In this document: positions 50,175 through 59,896 of the stretch, piece after piece | How positions within the stretch are numbered: position 1 is the stretch's first letter | Layout of the letters: each line of letters begins with the position of its first letter | Origin: Stomorhina lunata | Taxonomy: Eukaryota > Arthropoda > Insecta > Diptera > Rhiniidae | DNA: 64,000 nucleotides | Assembly: GCA_933228675.1 (NCBI GenBank) | Contig: OW121743.1 | Span: forward strand, 52,187,215-52,251,214 | Direction: 5' to 3' | The notes under the pieces: model-generated | What the model was told of the DNA's origin: nothing | The model's database searches: none | The model's input: the letters and a program-made list of their open reading frames with translations, nothing else | Translations under genes and position numbers: made by a program

Positions 50175-51375
50175 TTTTTTGTATTAAATTTCATATGAAA
50201 ATAAGAAAATTTTCAAAAAATTTCCTATAAAAATAAGAAATTTTTGAAAAATTTCCTATAAAAATAGGAAATTTTTGAAAAATTTTCTATAAAAATAAGA
50301 AATTTTTGAAAAATTTCCTATAAAAATAAGAAATTTTTGGAAAATGTCCTATAAAAATAGTAAATTTTTGAAAAATTTCCTATAAAAATAGGAAATTTTT
50401 GAAAAATTTTCTATAAAAATAAGAAATTTTTGAAAAATTTCCTATAAAAATAAGAAATTTTTGAAAAATGTCCTATAAAAATAGTAAATTTTTGAAAAAT
50501 TTCCTATAAAAATAGTAAATTTTTGAAAAATTTCCTATAAAAATAGTATATTTTTGAAAAATTTTCTATAAAAACAAGAAATTTTTGAAAAGTTTCCTAT
50601 AAAAATAGTAAATTTTTGAAAAATTTCCTATAAAAATAAGAAATTTTTGAAAAGTTTCCTATAAAAATCGGAAATTTTTGAAAATTTCCTATAAAAATAG
50701 TAAATTTTTGTAAAATTCCCTATAAAAATAAGAAATTTTTGAAAACTTTTCTATAAAAATAAGAAATTTTTGAAAAGTTTCCTACAAAAATAAGAAATTT
50801 TTAAAAAATTTCCTATAAAAATAAGAAATTTTTGAAAAATTTCCTATAAAAATAAGAAATTTTTGAAAAATTTCCTATACAAATAGTAAATTTTTGAAAA
50901 ATTTCCTATAAAAATAGTAAATTTTTGAAAAATTTCCTATAAAAATAGTAAATTTTTGAAAAATTTCCTATAAAAATAGTAAATTTTTGAAAAATTTCCT
51001 ATAAAAATAGTAAATTTTTGAAAAATTTCCTATAAAAAAAGTAAATTTTTGAAAAATTTCCTTTAAAAATAGTAAATTTTTGAAAAATTTCCTATAAAAA
51101 TAGTAAATTTTTGAAAAATTTCCTATCAAAATAGTAAATTTTTGAAAAATTTCATATAAAAATAGTAAATTTTTGAAAAATTTCCTATAAAAATAGTAAA
51201 TATTTGAAAAATTTCCTATAAAAATAATAAATTTTTGAATAATTTCCTATAAAAATAGTAAAGTTTTGAAAAATTTCCTATAAAAAAAATTTTTTTTTGA
51301 AATATTTCCTATAAAAATAGTAAAGTTTTAAAAAATTTCCTATAAAAATAGAAATTTTTTGGAAATTTTTCTGTA
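50175..51375 (-). repeat. Satellite B array 9 (31-bp units, reverse)
   Basis: Units read cctataaaaatagtaaa then tttttgaaaaattt. This is the only reverse-oriented array on the upstream-intron side of the exon, opposite to arrays 6, 7 and 8. Confidence 0.95.
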
Positions 51376-52182
51376 GATAACCTATTTTTTCAAACTTAGC
51401 AACCAATTGTTTTGCAACCTGAAAAAATTAAAAAAAAATATGTTATAACACCCAAAATAATACGTCAATATCAATTATCCAACCAAATAACCACCATTTA
51501 TTACCATATAATTGACAATAGATTGAAGCAGTTTCTCAGAAAAACTACCCTAACCCCCTCCTTGAGCAGGATCCTAAATATTTTACCAACAAAAAATTCT
51601 ACTTAACAATTTGTTATGCCTCGGAGGCATATGATTTTTCTAGGCAACCACTAACAAATTTCCACTGTTTGTTGTCAACAATAACAGCAGCAGCAACAGA
51701 AAAAGTGTTTGACTTAATATTGAAATAACAACAGAAATTGAATTTTTTGTATAAACAAATACTTTGGAGTAATCACCTTGGTTGGCAGGTAAGTTACGTA
51801 CCAATTGTACCATTTGATCGCATTTGTTTTGGTAGGTTACCCCTAACAAACTTTTACGTGTAAGTAATAAAAAGTACACACACTCATTACATTCCAACTT
51901 ATACATATACAAACATACTCCTATAAGCAATTAATATATGTTTTTGTTGTGGCATCTACAAAAGTTAAGGTAAAAGTATCTGTTGTTATTTAAAACTAAA
52001 ACTAAATATTCTATATCGCTAAAGTTTTTCTCCTTGGAGTCCTTGTGTGGAAAACACCAACAAACAATTAGGTGCCATAGCAAATGCACAACAAATAACA
52101 AATGCAACAAGAGCCATGACAAAACCCTAAGACAAATTCTTATATTGACAGAGTTCTAAATGGGTGCAATTATAGTCAATCC
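51376..52182. other. Unique spacer with an exon-like segment
   Basis: The minus-strand frame over about 51778-51850 reads YQNKCDQMVQLVRNLPANQG. It looks more protein-like than its surroundings, but its right boundary has only a GTGATT donor candidate. On the plus strand the same place has a strong donor, ggcag|gtaagt (51784-51794). A 17-base palindrome (tatgcctcggaggcata) is at 51613-51629. I cannot assign a gene. Confidence 0.3.
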
Positions 52183-54425
52183 TGTTATAGGAATTTTTTA
52201 AAAAATTTTCTATTTTTATAGCAAATTTTTCAAAAATTTGCTGTTTTTAAAGAAAATTTTTCAAAAATTTACTATTTTTAAAGAAAATTTTTCAAAAATT
52301 TACTATTTTTAAAGAAAATTTTTCAAAAATTTACTATTTTTATAGGTAATTTTTCAAAAATTTACTATTTTTAAAGGTATTTTTCAAAAATTTCCTATTT
52401 TTAAAGGAAATTTTTCAAAAATTTATTATTTTTAAAAATTTATTATTTTTAAAAATTTATTATTTTTAAAAATTTTTGTTTCAAAAATTAACTATTTTTA
52501 TAGGAAAGTTTTCAAAATTTTTTTATTTCTATAGGAAATTTTTCAAAAATTTTCTATTTTTACAGAAAATTTTCAAAAATTTACTATTTTTTTGGGAAAT
52601 TTTTCAAAAATTTCCTATTTTTAAAGGAAATTTTTCAAAAATTTACTATTTTTAAAGGAAATTTTTCAAAAATTTGCTATTTTTATAGAAAATTTTTCAA
52701 AAATTTGCTATTTTTAAAGAAAATTTTTCAAAAATTTACTATTTTTAAAAAAAATTTTTCAAAAATTTATTTTTTTTATAAGAAATTTTTCAAAAATTTT
52801 CTATTTTTATTGTAGAAAATTTTTCAAAAATTTACTATTTTTAAAGGAAATTTTTCAAAAATTTACTATTTGTACAGAAAATTTTCAAAAATTTACTATT
52901 TCTATAGAAAATTTTAAAAAATTTACTATTTTTATACGAAATTTTTCAAAAATTTCTTATTTTTATAGAAAATTTTTGTTTTCATAGGAAATTTTTCAAA
53001 AATTTCTTATTTTTCAAAAATTTCCTATTTTTATAGGAATTTTTCAAAAATTTCTTATTTTTATAGGAAATTTCTCAAAAATTTCTTATTTTTATAGGAA
53101 ATTTTTAAAAATTTCTTATTTTTTATAGGAAATTTTTCAAAAGTTTCTTATTTTTTATAGGAAATTTTTCAAAAGTTTCTTATTTTTTATAGCAAATTTT
53201 TCAAAAATTTCTTATCTATTATAGGAATTTTTTTTTAAATTTCATATTTTTAAAGACATTTTTGAAAATTTTCTTATTTTTATAGGAAATTTTTCAGAAA
53301 GTTCTTATTTTTAAAGGAAATTTTTAAAAATTTCTTATTTTTTATAGGAAATTTTTCAAAAATTTACTATTTCTTAATTAAACAGGAAATTTCTTAATCT
53401 AATAGGAAATTTTTCAAAAATTTCTTAATTTTATAGGAAATTTTTCAAAATTTATTTAATTTTATAGGAAATTTTTCTAAAAAAAATTTCTTTATTTTAT
53501 AGAAGATTTTCAAAAATTTAATATTATAGGAAATTGTTCAAAAATTTATTATTTTTATAGGATATTTTTCAAAAATTTACTATTTTTATAGGATATTTTT
53601 CAAAAATTTACTATTTTTATAGGAAATTTTTCAAAAATTTACTATATGAAAATTAGAAATTTTTGAAAAATTCAAAAATTTCTAATTTTCATAGGAAATT
53701 TTTTAAAAATTTCTTTTTTTTTTCTTTTATTTTTATTATATAATTTTCAAAAATTTTTAATTTTTTAGGAAATTTTTCAAAAATTCAAAATTTTTATAGG
53801 AAATTTTTCAAACATTTTTCTTATTTTTATAGGAAATTTTTTAAAAATTTCTTATTTTTATAGGAAATTTTTTTTATTTTTTAGGAAATTTTTCAAAAAT
53901 GTTCTATTTTTATAGGAAATTTTTCAAAAATTTTCTCTTTTTATAGGAAATTTTCCAAAAATGTTCTATTTTTAAAGGAAATTTTTCAAATATTTTCTAC
54001 TCTTGAAGGAAATTTTTCAAAAATTTCTATTTTTAAAGGAAATTTTTCAAAAGTTCCCTATTTTTATAGGAAATTTTTCAAAAAATTTCGTATTTTTATT
54101 AGAAATTTTTGAAAAATTTCTTATTTATATAGGAAATTTTTCAAAAATTTCTTATGTGAATAGGAAATTTTTACAAAATTTCTTATTTTTATAGGAAATT
54201 TTAACAAAATTTCTTATTTTTATAGGAAATTTTTACAAAATTTCTTATTTTTATAGGAAATTTTTAAAAAAAATCTTATTTTTATAGGAAATTTTTACAA
54301 AATTTCTTATTTTTATAGGAAATTTTTACAAAATTTCTTATTTTTATAGGAAAATTTTTAATAATTTTCGTTATTTATAGAAAAATTTTAAGGAAATCTT
54401 ACTATTTGTATGAAAAATTTTATAT
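52183..54425 (+). repeat. Satellite B array 10 (29-31-bp units, forward, diverged)
   Basis: Many variants (tttaaagg, tttaaagaa, tactattttta). It contains a small inverted segment at about 53640-53695, where tgaaaattagaaatttttg faces caaaaatttctaattttca. More decayed than array 6. The open frame 54003-54194 is a translation of the array. Confidence 0.9.
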
Positions 54426-55303
54426 AAAAAATCAGTCCTTTACATATCTGCTATCTTTTGTTCTACTCACGATTTTCCCTCAAAGTTTTTGATTTTAGTT
54501 AATGTAACGATATTTTAGTTAAATTTTATTATTATATTAGATAAACAATTCATTTCTATTTTGCAGTTATAAGCCATTTATTTGAAAATTTAAAATTTTT
54601 TCGAATGACATTTATTTGTTGTTGTCGATGCTATTTTGGTTTTAAAGTGTTACCACCAATTACTTGGCTATAAACAAGTTGCCATATTGCAGTCTTCGAA
54701 AAGAATATTGAATTTTTATTATTTTATAGCATAACTATTAAATTAAATTGTGTTGCCATTGTTACGGTTTGTAGTGTTTTCAAAATGTTTTTTAAGCGTA
54801 AACAAAAATTATTTCGAAAATAGTATCACAATCTAAAACTAAGCTAGGAACAAAAAATATTTTTTATTTTGAAAAAAAAAAAAAATAATGTCAAAGGTTA
54901 GATTATGCAAAATTTCAAGGGCAATGAGGGGGAAAAATACACGTTTTTAAAACATTTATTTTGGGCTTGAGAAGTGAAAAATGAGGTTTAAAATTACAAT
55001 ATCTAGTTATAAGGAATTTTTGAAACCCTTTTGAAAACATATAAGAAATTTTTTTGAAATTCTTTATTTTACGAAAATTGTCTATTTTTAAAGAATTTTA
55101 TTCAAAATGAAAATGAAAATTTTTTATATTTATATTCAGGAAAAGGTGTTTCATTTAAGCTTCAAATCGGACATGTTCTCGGACACTTTGCCTGTTTTCT
55201 TCATTTTTTGATAAACAAGAGCCTAATACATTTTCGCAGGCCGAAGTTTTGAGTGGATTTGAATCTTGTATTAGAAAAAATTATAATATTGCTTAAATAC
55301 CAC
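54426..55303. other. AT-rich spacer with a few stray satellite B units
   Basis: Isolated degenerate units near 55010-55120. Nothing else recognised. Confidence 0.45.
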
Positions 55304-55540
55304 TTAAGTTTTGATTGTATTGTGATGATAACGTGATTCTAGAAATAAGTAGGCAATCTGTGCTGTCTTAGAAACGGATAAAGCAGTTTTTGTAGGCACT
55401 CCGTTATATAAGTTTCTGTGTTTATCATGTCTGATACTACAAATTATGGCTTCTTCCCACTCAGTGAAGATAAGAACGGCGCAAGTTTCAATAGAAACAC
55501 CTAATACAGACAAACCAAAGACAAAGACACATTTTTCCAT
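55304..55540 (-). CDS. Unassigned small ORF, 78 codons, doubtful
   Basis: I do not recognise this protein. It begins with a true ATG (MEKCVFVFGLSVLGV) and has a hydrophobic N-terminus that resembles a signal peptide or membrane segment. It continues with mixed, non-repetitive composition (FTEWEEAIICSIRHDKHRN). The surrounding DNA is somewhat less AT-rich than the satellites. No promoter, poly(A) signal or splice context could be assigned, and length alone allows chance. It may be a transposon-derived fragment, a small nested gene or nothing. Confidence 0.2.
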   Translation of the reverse strand: MEKCVFVFGLSVLGVSIETCAVLIFTEWEEAIICSIRHDKHRNLYNGVPTKTALSVSKTAQIAYLFLESRYHHNTIKT

Positions 55541-56063
55541 CCCTGCATTAAAATCTCAACTATTCTTCTTTTTCATTTTCCCATTAAATGCCATAAATTA
55601 AAGTACAAAATCTCAGCCGCACATAAAATCGCTATCATTCCCACCGGCTGATGTTGTGATGGGGGGATGCCAGCAGCATAAAAAAGCGCCACCATGAAAA
55701 ACGTTTATGTTATAGGAGTGATAGAAAGAGAGAGCGTGGTGTAATGCTTTCCAAACAAATACACAGATGAGTATAAATACATACATACATACATACATTT
55801 GTATGTTATTACGTGAGAGTATGAGTAAATGGAGTGAAGTACAAAAAAGAAAACAAAACGAAACTTTGCACAATGATGCCATAATCTTTGGCATAATAAA
55901 CTTTTGAACAATGCAACATCATTATTATGTTTCAGCAACATTATTTTTATGTACAGTCGCTCACATGTATAATCTTCTAGTTCCAATCTATGCACTGATA
56001 AAAGGAAACAACGGTCACTTTTCTGTCTTACATTAAAAGTTGAGCACTACTTTCTAGTGCGAA
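55541..56063. other. Spacer with ACAT microsatellite, left flank of the Tc1 element
   Basis: (ACAT)n at about 55781-55799. Open frames here translate the microsatellite and are not genes. The sequence from about 56000 probably belongs to the untranslated end of the Tc1-like element, but I could not pair its terminal repeats. Confidence 0.5.
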
Positions 56064-56335
56064 CTAGTACTTTGTAGCTCCACCTTTTTGATTATCTACA
56101 GCTTAGAATCGGTTGACCATTGATTACACTAATTTTTCACAAACCGCAGGGCTTATATTGTTATGCTCTTCCTGTAGAGCACATTTCAGATTTTGAATTT
56201 ATGTACTCGTTCCACAAATGCTCTATGACGTAGAGTTCGAAACTTTGTGCATTACCTTCGGACAGTTATACATCAGCCAATTCTTTACATCATATTCTGA
56301 ATGCTTAGGGTCGTTTAGAAATTTCTTTCAATGCC

Positions 56336-56348
56336 AAATTTTCTAATG
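56336..56348. repeat. 13-bp target-site duplication, left
   Basis: aaattttctaatg, repeated exactly at 57154-57166. It flanks the LINE derivative inserted in the Tc1 transposase. Confidence 0.9.
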
Positions 56349-57153
56349 GTTAGGTTAGGTTAGGCAGGCAGCCGATGTAGGTCAGCGTCACTTGGGTCCA
56401 AAAAGCGGTCCCTTTGTGTTACCTGCAAGGGATAGACTGGAAGAAAAGAACAAAGGCAGTTACTCCAGGCTATCAGTGAGAGGCTGATCAAGCCATCCTG
56501 AAGCCCTGATAAATGAGTCTATTTTACGAATGTCAATACTCGCTAGATCCGATAAATCATGCAGAAAAGGTGCCCCCAAAATGAGAGCCCTAGGGGTCGA
56601 GAGGGCGGGGCAGTGACAGAGAAGATGAGTCACTGTCTCCTCCTCTTCTATGTTGTGATAGCTGCGACAGTAGTCATAAAATTGAAGATTAAGACCTAGG
56701 TCTGCGAGGTATCTCCTCCCTGGAGACCACGTCAAGCCTAGCTCCATCCCAGATGCCCTCAATGAGCTGAACTGCTTTCTTTAGCAGAATAGCAGAGCGC
56801 TCATTATGACAAGCCATCAGTTTGACACGTCCTTGATACCAACCAGCGTCGCTGCAGTTTGGTGGGGGGCCAGGATTGTCCTTTAGGACATTAATGACAA
56901 CTCCCACTAACTTAACGCGGATTATTTCCCACCTTTCGGGGGAAATAGCTCCGTCAGCGACGCTACGGTCAATGACAGCCTTAACGAGGTGGCCTTTGGC
57001 AACCTCGCTGAAGGATCTGTCCATTAACCTGGTGGGTTTAGGACGTTTGGTGTCTGGCTGCTGGCTATGTGGACTAGAGTCCGAGCGTTGCCGTTTAGGC
57101 GCGTCCGAGGACGTGGAGGGAGTCTTGTCCAGAGATTCAGCCAGCGTCTTAAT
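56349..57153 (-). mobile_element. Internally deleted LINE: ORF1 (DUF4780) joined to the 3' tail
   Basis: Flanked by a 13-bp target duplication. Reading minus, it starts inside an ORF1-like frame: a Pro/Ser/Lys-rich stretch (KTPSTSSDAPKRQR, PKPTRL), then MDRSFSEVAKGHLVKAVIDR and a DUF4780-type domain (NPGPPPNCSDAGWYQG, ending SREEIPRRPR) down to about 56700. It then switches frame into the C-terminal tail of a jockey-like ORF2 (YDYCRSYH, EEEETVTHLLCHCPAL, FIRASGWL; stop about 56460). A 3' UTR follows, ending in cctaacctaacctaacc. The whole RT and endonuclease are missing. Known: such tails are the reverse transcriptase recognition end of LINEs. Inference: a non-autonomous derivative moved by a relative's machinery. 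Confidence 0.85.
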
Positions 57154-57166
57154 AAATTTTCTAATG
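57154..57166. repeat. 13-bp target-site duplication, right
   Basis: aaattttctaatg, identical to 56336-56348. The transposase reading resumes here. Confidence 0.9.
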
Positions 57167-57472
57167 CTTTCTTTAATTTGTTTTCAAATGTTTAAGTACA
57201 CATGCTTATTCATAGCCCCGTCAATGAAATGCAAATTTCCAACTCCTAAGGCTGCCATGCATCCCAAAACCATAACTGATCGTTCTCACAGTTTTTCTTG
57301 CCTTCCAGCTCTGTGTTTGATTTGCGATACACTTGCTTCTTCCATCACACCCAAATAAATAAAATTTACTTTGGTCAGCAAACAATACCTAAATATCAAT
57401 AATTAAAATCATGAAATTTGTATTTTTGGTCAAACTGCTCCAAAAATCAAAATCCTATCATATTTTGGAGTC

Positions 57473-57768
57473 GAACCGCCGTGGTATAGCAGGTTAGTCA
57501 TCCGCCTAGCATACCAGATCCCCAAGTTCGATCCCTGGTCAGACTCACTTGAAAAAATAAATTTTCAAAAAAGCGGCGGTTCACCTCATAACTCAGCTAG
57601 CCACTGGTTATTGAGTATTAGGCTATGTAAAACTTCTCTAACTAATGCATTTGCCGTTCGGAGCCGGAGTTAAAAAGTAGGTGCCTTTTAATAAGTCTAA
57701 AAATAGAATCGGATGCAGCTCATTGTCTGAGAGAAGTACCCCTTGTTCCAATTGGAATGTTGTCGGGG

Positions 57769-57830
<62 letters not shown>
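57473..57830 (+). mobile_element. tRNA-derived SINE (family 1), copy 3, with (TA)n tail
   Basis: The A box tggtatagcagg is at 57482-57493 and the B box gttcgatcc at 57526-57534. The body matches copies 1 and 2 to cggggaattata, followed by an uninterrupted (AT)n run of about 59 bp (57772-57830). It interrupts the Tc1 transposase. I see no clean target duplication. The imperfect pair catattttggagtc and catatattagcgagt may be one. The IYIY-repeat frames on both strands are translations of the tail. Confidence 0.9.
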
Positions 57831-57832
<2 letters not shown>

Positions 57833-58429
57833 TATATTAGCGAGTGAACCTCGTTTTTTCCAAACTCTGGCTCTGCCACCGTTTCGAAAAAGCTTTAATT
57901 TACACTCGTCTGTAAAAATAACCCGTTCCCGTTTATATGAGCATCTTTGTACTTGGTGGCATAGTCAAAGTGTTTCCTTTTATTGACATTACTAATGTAC
58001 GGTTTTTTTCTGGCTATGAACGACTGAAGTCCAGCTTTTTTAAGCAGCCATGAACTGTATCTGGATGAACATCAACTCCATAATCTCTCATTATATCCTT
58101 TTTTAGTTCCACGTTACTTTTTTTGGATTATCTGTAACTTCTCTTACAATCTTGCGCCTTAATCTTTCGTCAAGCTTCGATGGGCGTCCAGTTCTTGGCA
58201 AACTTTTAAAGTTCTTACTTTTGTTATAATTCCTTATTTTATTTTGAACTGTAGATTTTGATAAATTAACAATTTTTCCCACTTTTGCTATAGATTTTCC
58301 TTCAAGTGACAACTTAATTACTAACTTTCGAATATCTGTGGATATTTCTTTCCTTTTCGCCATTTTAGATTTTTTGGAGTATAAAATGTTAATGACAAAA
58401 ATAAACGAAAATCAAACGAGTGCACGATG

Positions 58430-59352
58430 GGCCGGCTTAGAAGTAGGGCAACGCCAAAGGTAACTAATTTTTCGTTTCGTTTTTTCTTTTTTTTGTCAAC
58501 ACATAGTCTTACAATTTTTCGGGGTTTTCGACAACTTATTGAAAGTAAATTTTATATTGCGATACATCGTCGTTTTCCGTACAAAATATAGATCATTCCT
58601 GTTGACAAATTTGGTGAGTAAATGTTATTTATATAACAAAGAATTCGTATAAAATTTGAAGATTTTTTTTTAACGAAAATCTTAAATATATGGAGGAAAA
58701 TACAAAATTGCAGACGATCGCATACTTTGCAAACCACTACAAAAATTAGACCATTTAATGGTGTTTAAGATTAAAGAAAAAAATTTGAGTCAGCGCTCAA
58801 CCTAAGGTCCATTTATATTACTTTTCAGAAAAATGACAGAAATTACTTGTTTGAAGTTATTTGAAAAATGGTTTAAATTTAAGCATTTAACCTAGACTGA
58901 ATATCTTGAATCACTGGAATTAAATGTTTATAATACGAGACGCTCAAAAAGCCAGGATATATAACCAGTTTGCAAAAAATGTCATAAAATGAAAAAGCGC
59001 CAAAACTCGTTTGAAATGCAAGTGAACAATATCAGTTCATTATCTATCCTCGTCTTTGTATTACCATTCCCGCACCAATTATATGTGAAATCACATATGA
59101 TTATTTGTACATATTCTAATTTGAAAATATATAGATCATTTTGTTTTGTATGGAAGGTACCACGCCTACTATTTCTATAGCCTCCATTTTTCGCGTGCTT
59201 ATACATCTTAAATGTTAAGATGTCCACAGCAAATTTGATTATCCTAGTTAAAATATTGGGTCAGACATACCATGAAATATTTTTTTTTATATTTGCGGGA
59301 GTAGACCCGCTTTAAACTTTAAATATCGGAAAAGTTCATATCCAGCATAAGC
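58430..59352. other. Spacer beyond the Tc1 relic
   Basis: Mixed composition. The opposing open frames at 58982-59227 and 58989-59180 have no recognised family. Possibly more old transposon DNA. Confidence 0.4.
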
Positions 59353-59361
59353 GATGCAGTA
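59353..59361. repeat. 9-bp target-site duplication, left
   Basis: gatgcagta, repeated at 59888-59896. Confidence 0.65.
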
Positions 59362-59887
59362 TATATATATATATTTAGTCCTTTAATTCCTGGTGGAATA
59401 TAGGGCCTTAACAAATGTTTTCCATGAAGGTTTATCGGTAGTCAGCGCTTTCATCTCGCTCTATGATACACCAAACTCCCTCAGCTCGTTCTCAGTTTGT
59501 CGTCTCCATGTATTTGCGGGTCTACCAGACCTCCTGGAGCCTTGAGGATTATATTCAGTGGCTGCCTTTCTCAGTGTGTGTCCTAGCCAACTATATTTTC
59601 TAGTGCGTATACTTGTGTGAAAAGGTTCTTGAGCTGTGCGCAACCATAGGTTTTGGCACCGATTAACAAAGGCTTGTAGACTGTTTATCTCACGGCTCGA
59701 GATATTCCAAGTCTCACAGCCGCATAAAAGCACGGCTTTGACATTGGTTTTAAAAACGTTCATTTTGGTGGTTGTTGAGATATTTTGTGTTCTCCAGAAT
59801 TTGTTTAGAATTCCAAAAGCTTGCTTTGCTTTGCATAACCTGATATCTTCTTTGCTGCCTTTTTGAAATAATACTCCCATCCAAGGA
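59362..59887 (-). pseudogene. 5'-truncated LINE, C-terminal part of reverse transcriptase ORF
   Basis: One nearly intact frame (59461-59880, minus) carries the region after the RT catalytic core: KEDIRLCKAKQAFGILNKFW, TNVKAVLLCGCETW, RKYSWLGHTLRK, then NPQGSRRSGRPANTWRR. These are hallmarks of the thumb and C-terminus of RTE-like and related LINE ORF2 proteins. Beyond the stop the 3' end reads on as degenerate YSTRN-like coding and finishes in a (TA)n tail next to the duplication gatgcagta. The catalytic motifs are absent, so it is dead on arrival. It belongs to the same broad family as the relic at 61.7-62.9 kb. Confidence 0.85.
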
Positions 59888-59896
59888 GATGCAGTA
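59888..59896. repeat. 9-bp target-site duplication, right
   Basis: gatgcagta, matching 59353-59361. Confidence 0.65.

Larger units (their letters stand above)
56064..58363 (-). pseudogene. Tc1-like transposase, broken by two nested insertions
   Basis: A cut-and-paste DDE transposase relic. The N-terminus at 58363 reads MAKRKEISTDIRKLVIKLSL with a helix-turn-helix (KVGKIVNLSKSTVQNKI) and the GRP box (LPRTGRPSKL). Further on, in pieces, come WGCMAA-type sequence (here LGCMAALGVGNLHFIDGAMN), the NDPKHSEYDVKNW block around the second catalytic aspartate, IEHLWNE (the DDE glutamate region) and the C-terminal QKGGATKY with stop at 56064-56066. Premature stops occur, for example at NI*KQ and EKLV*SMV, and there are frameshifts. 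A SINE (57473-57830) and a LINE derivative (56349-57153) sit inside it. Without them the length fits a ~340-residue Tc1 transposase. Clearly non-functional. Confidence 0.9.

Noticed and set aside
4544..54425. CRISPR-like appearance of ~31-bp repeats
   Set aside because: Units follow one another directly with no unique spacers. The context is a eukaryotic genome with transposons and a spliced exon. These are tandem satellites.
56349..56365. TTAGG-like telomeric repeat (ttaggttaggttagg)
   Set aside because: It is the short repeated 3' tail of the LINE derivative, bounded by its target duplication. Flies lack TTAGG telomeres.
56876..57358. 160-codon plus-strand ORF, the longest open frame in the window
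   Set aside because: It runs antisense across the LINE ORF1 and the Tc1 transposase, both of which match known families on the minus strand.
57681..57986. 101-codon ORF with IYIYIY repeat
   Set aside because: It translates the (TA)n tail of the SINE. The opposite strand shows the same.
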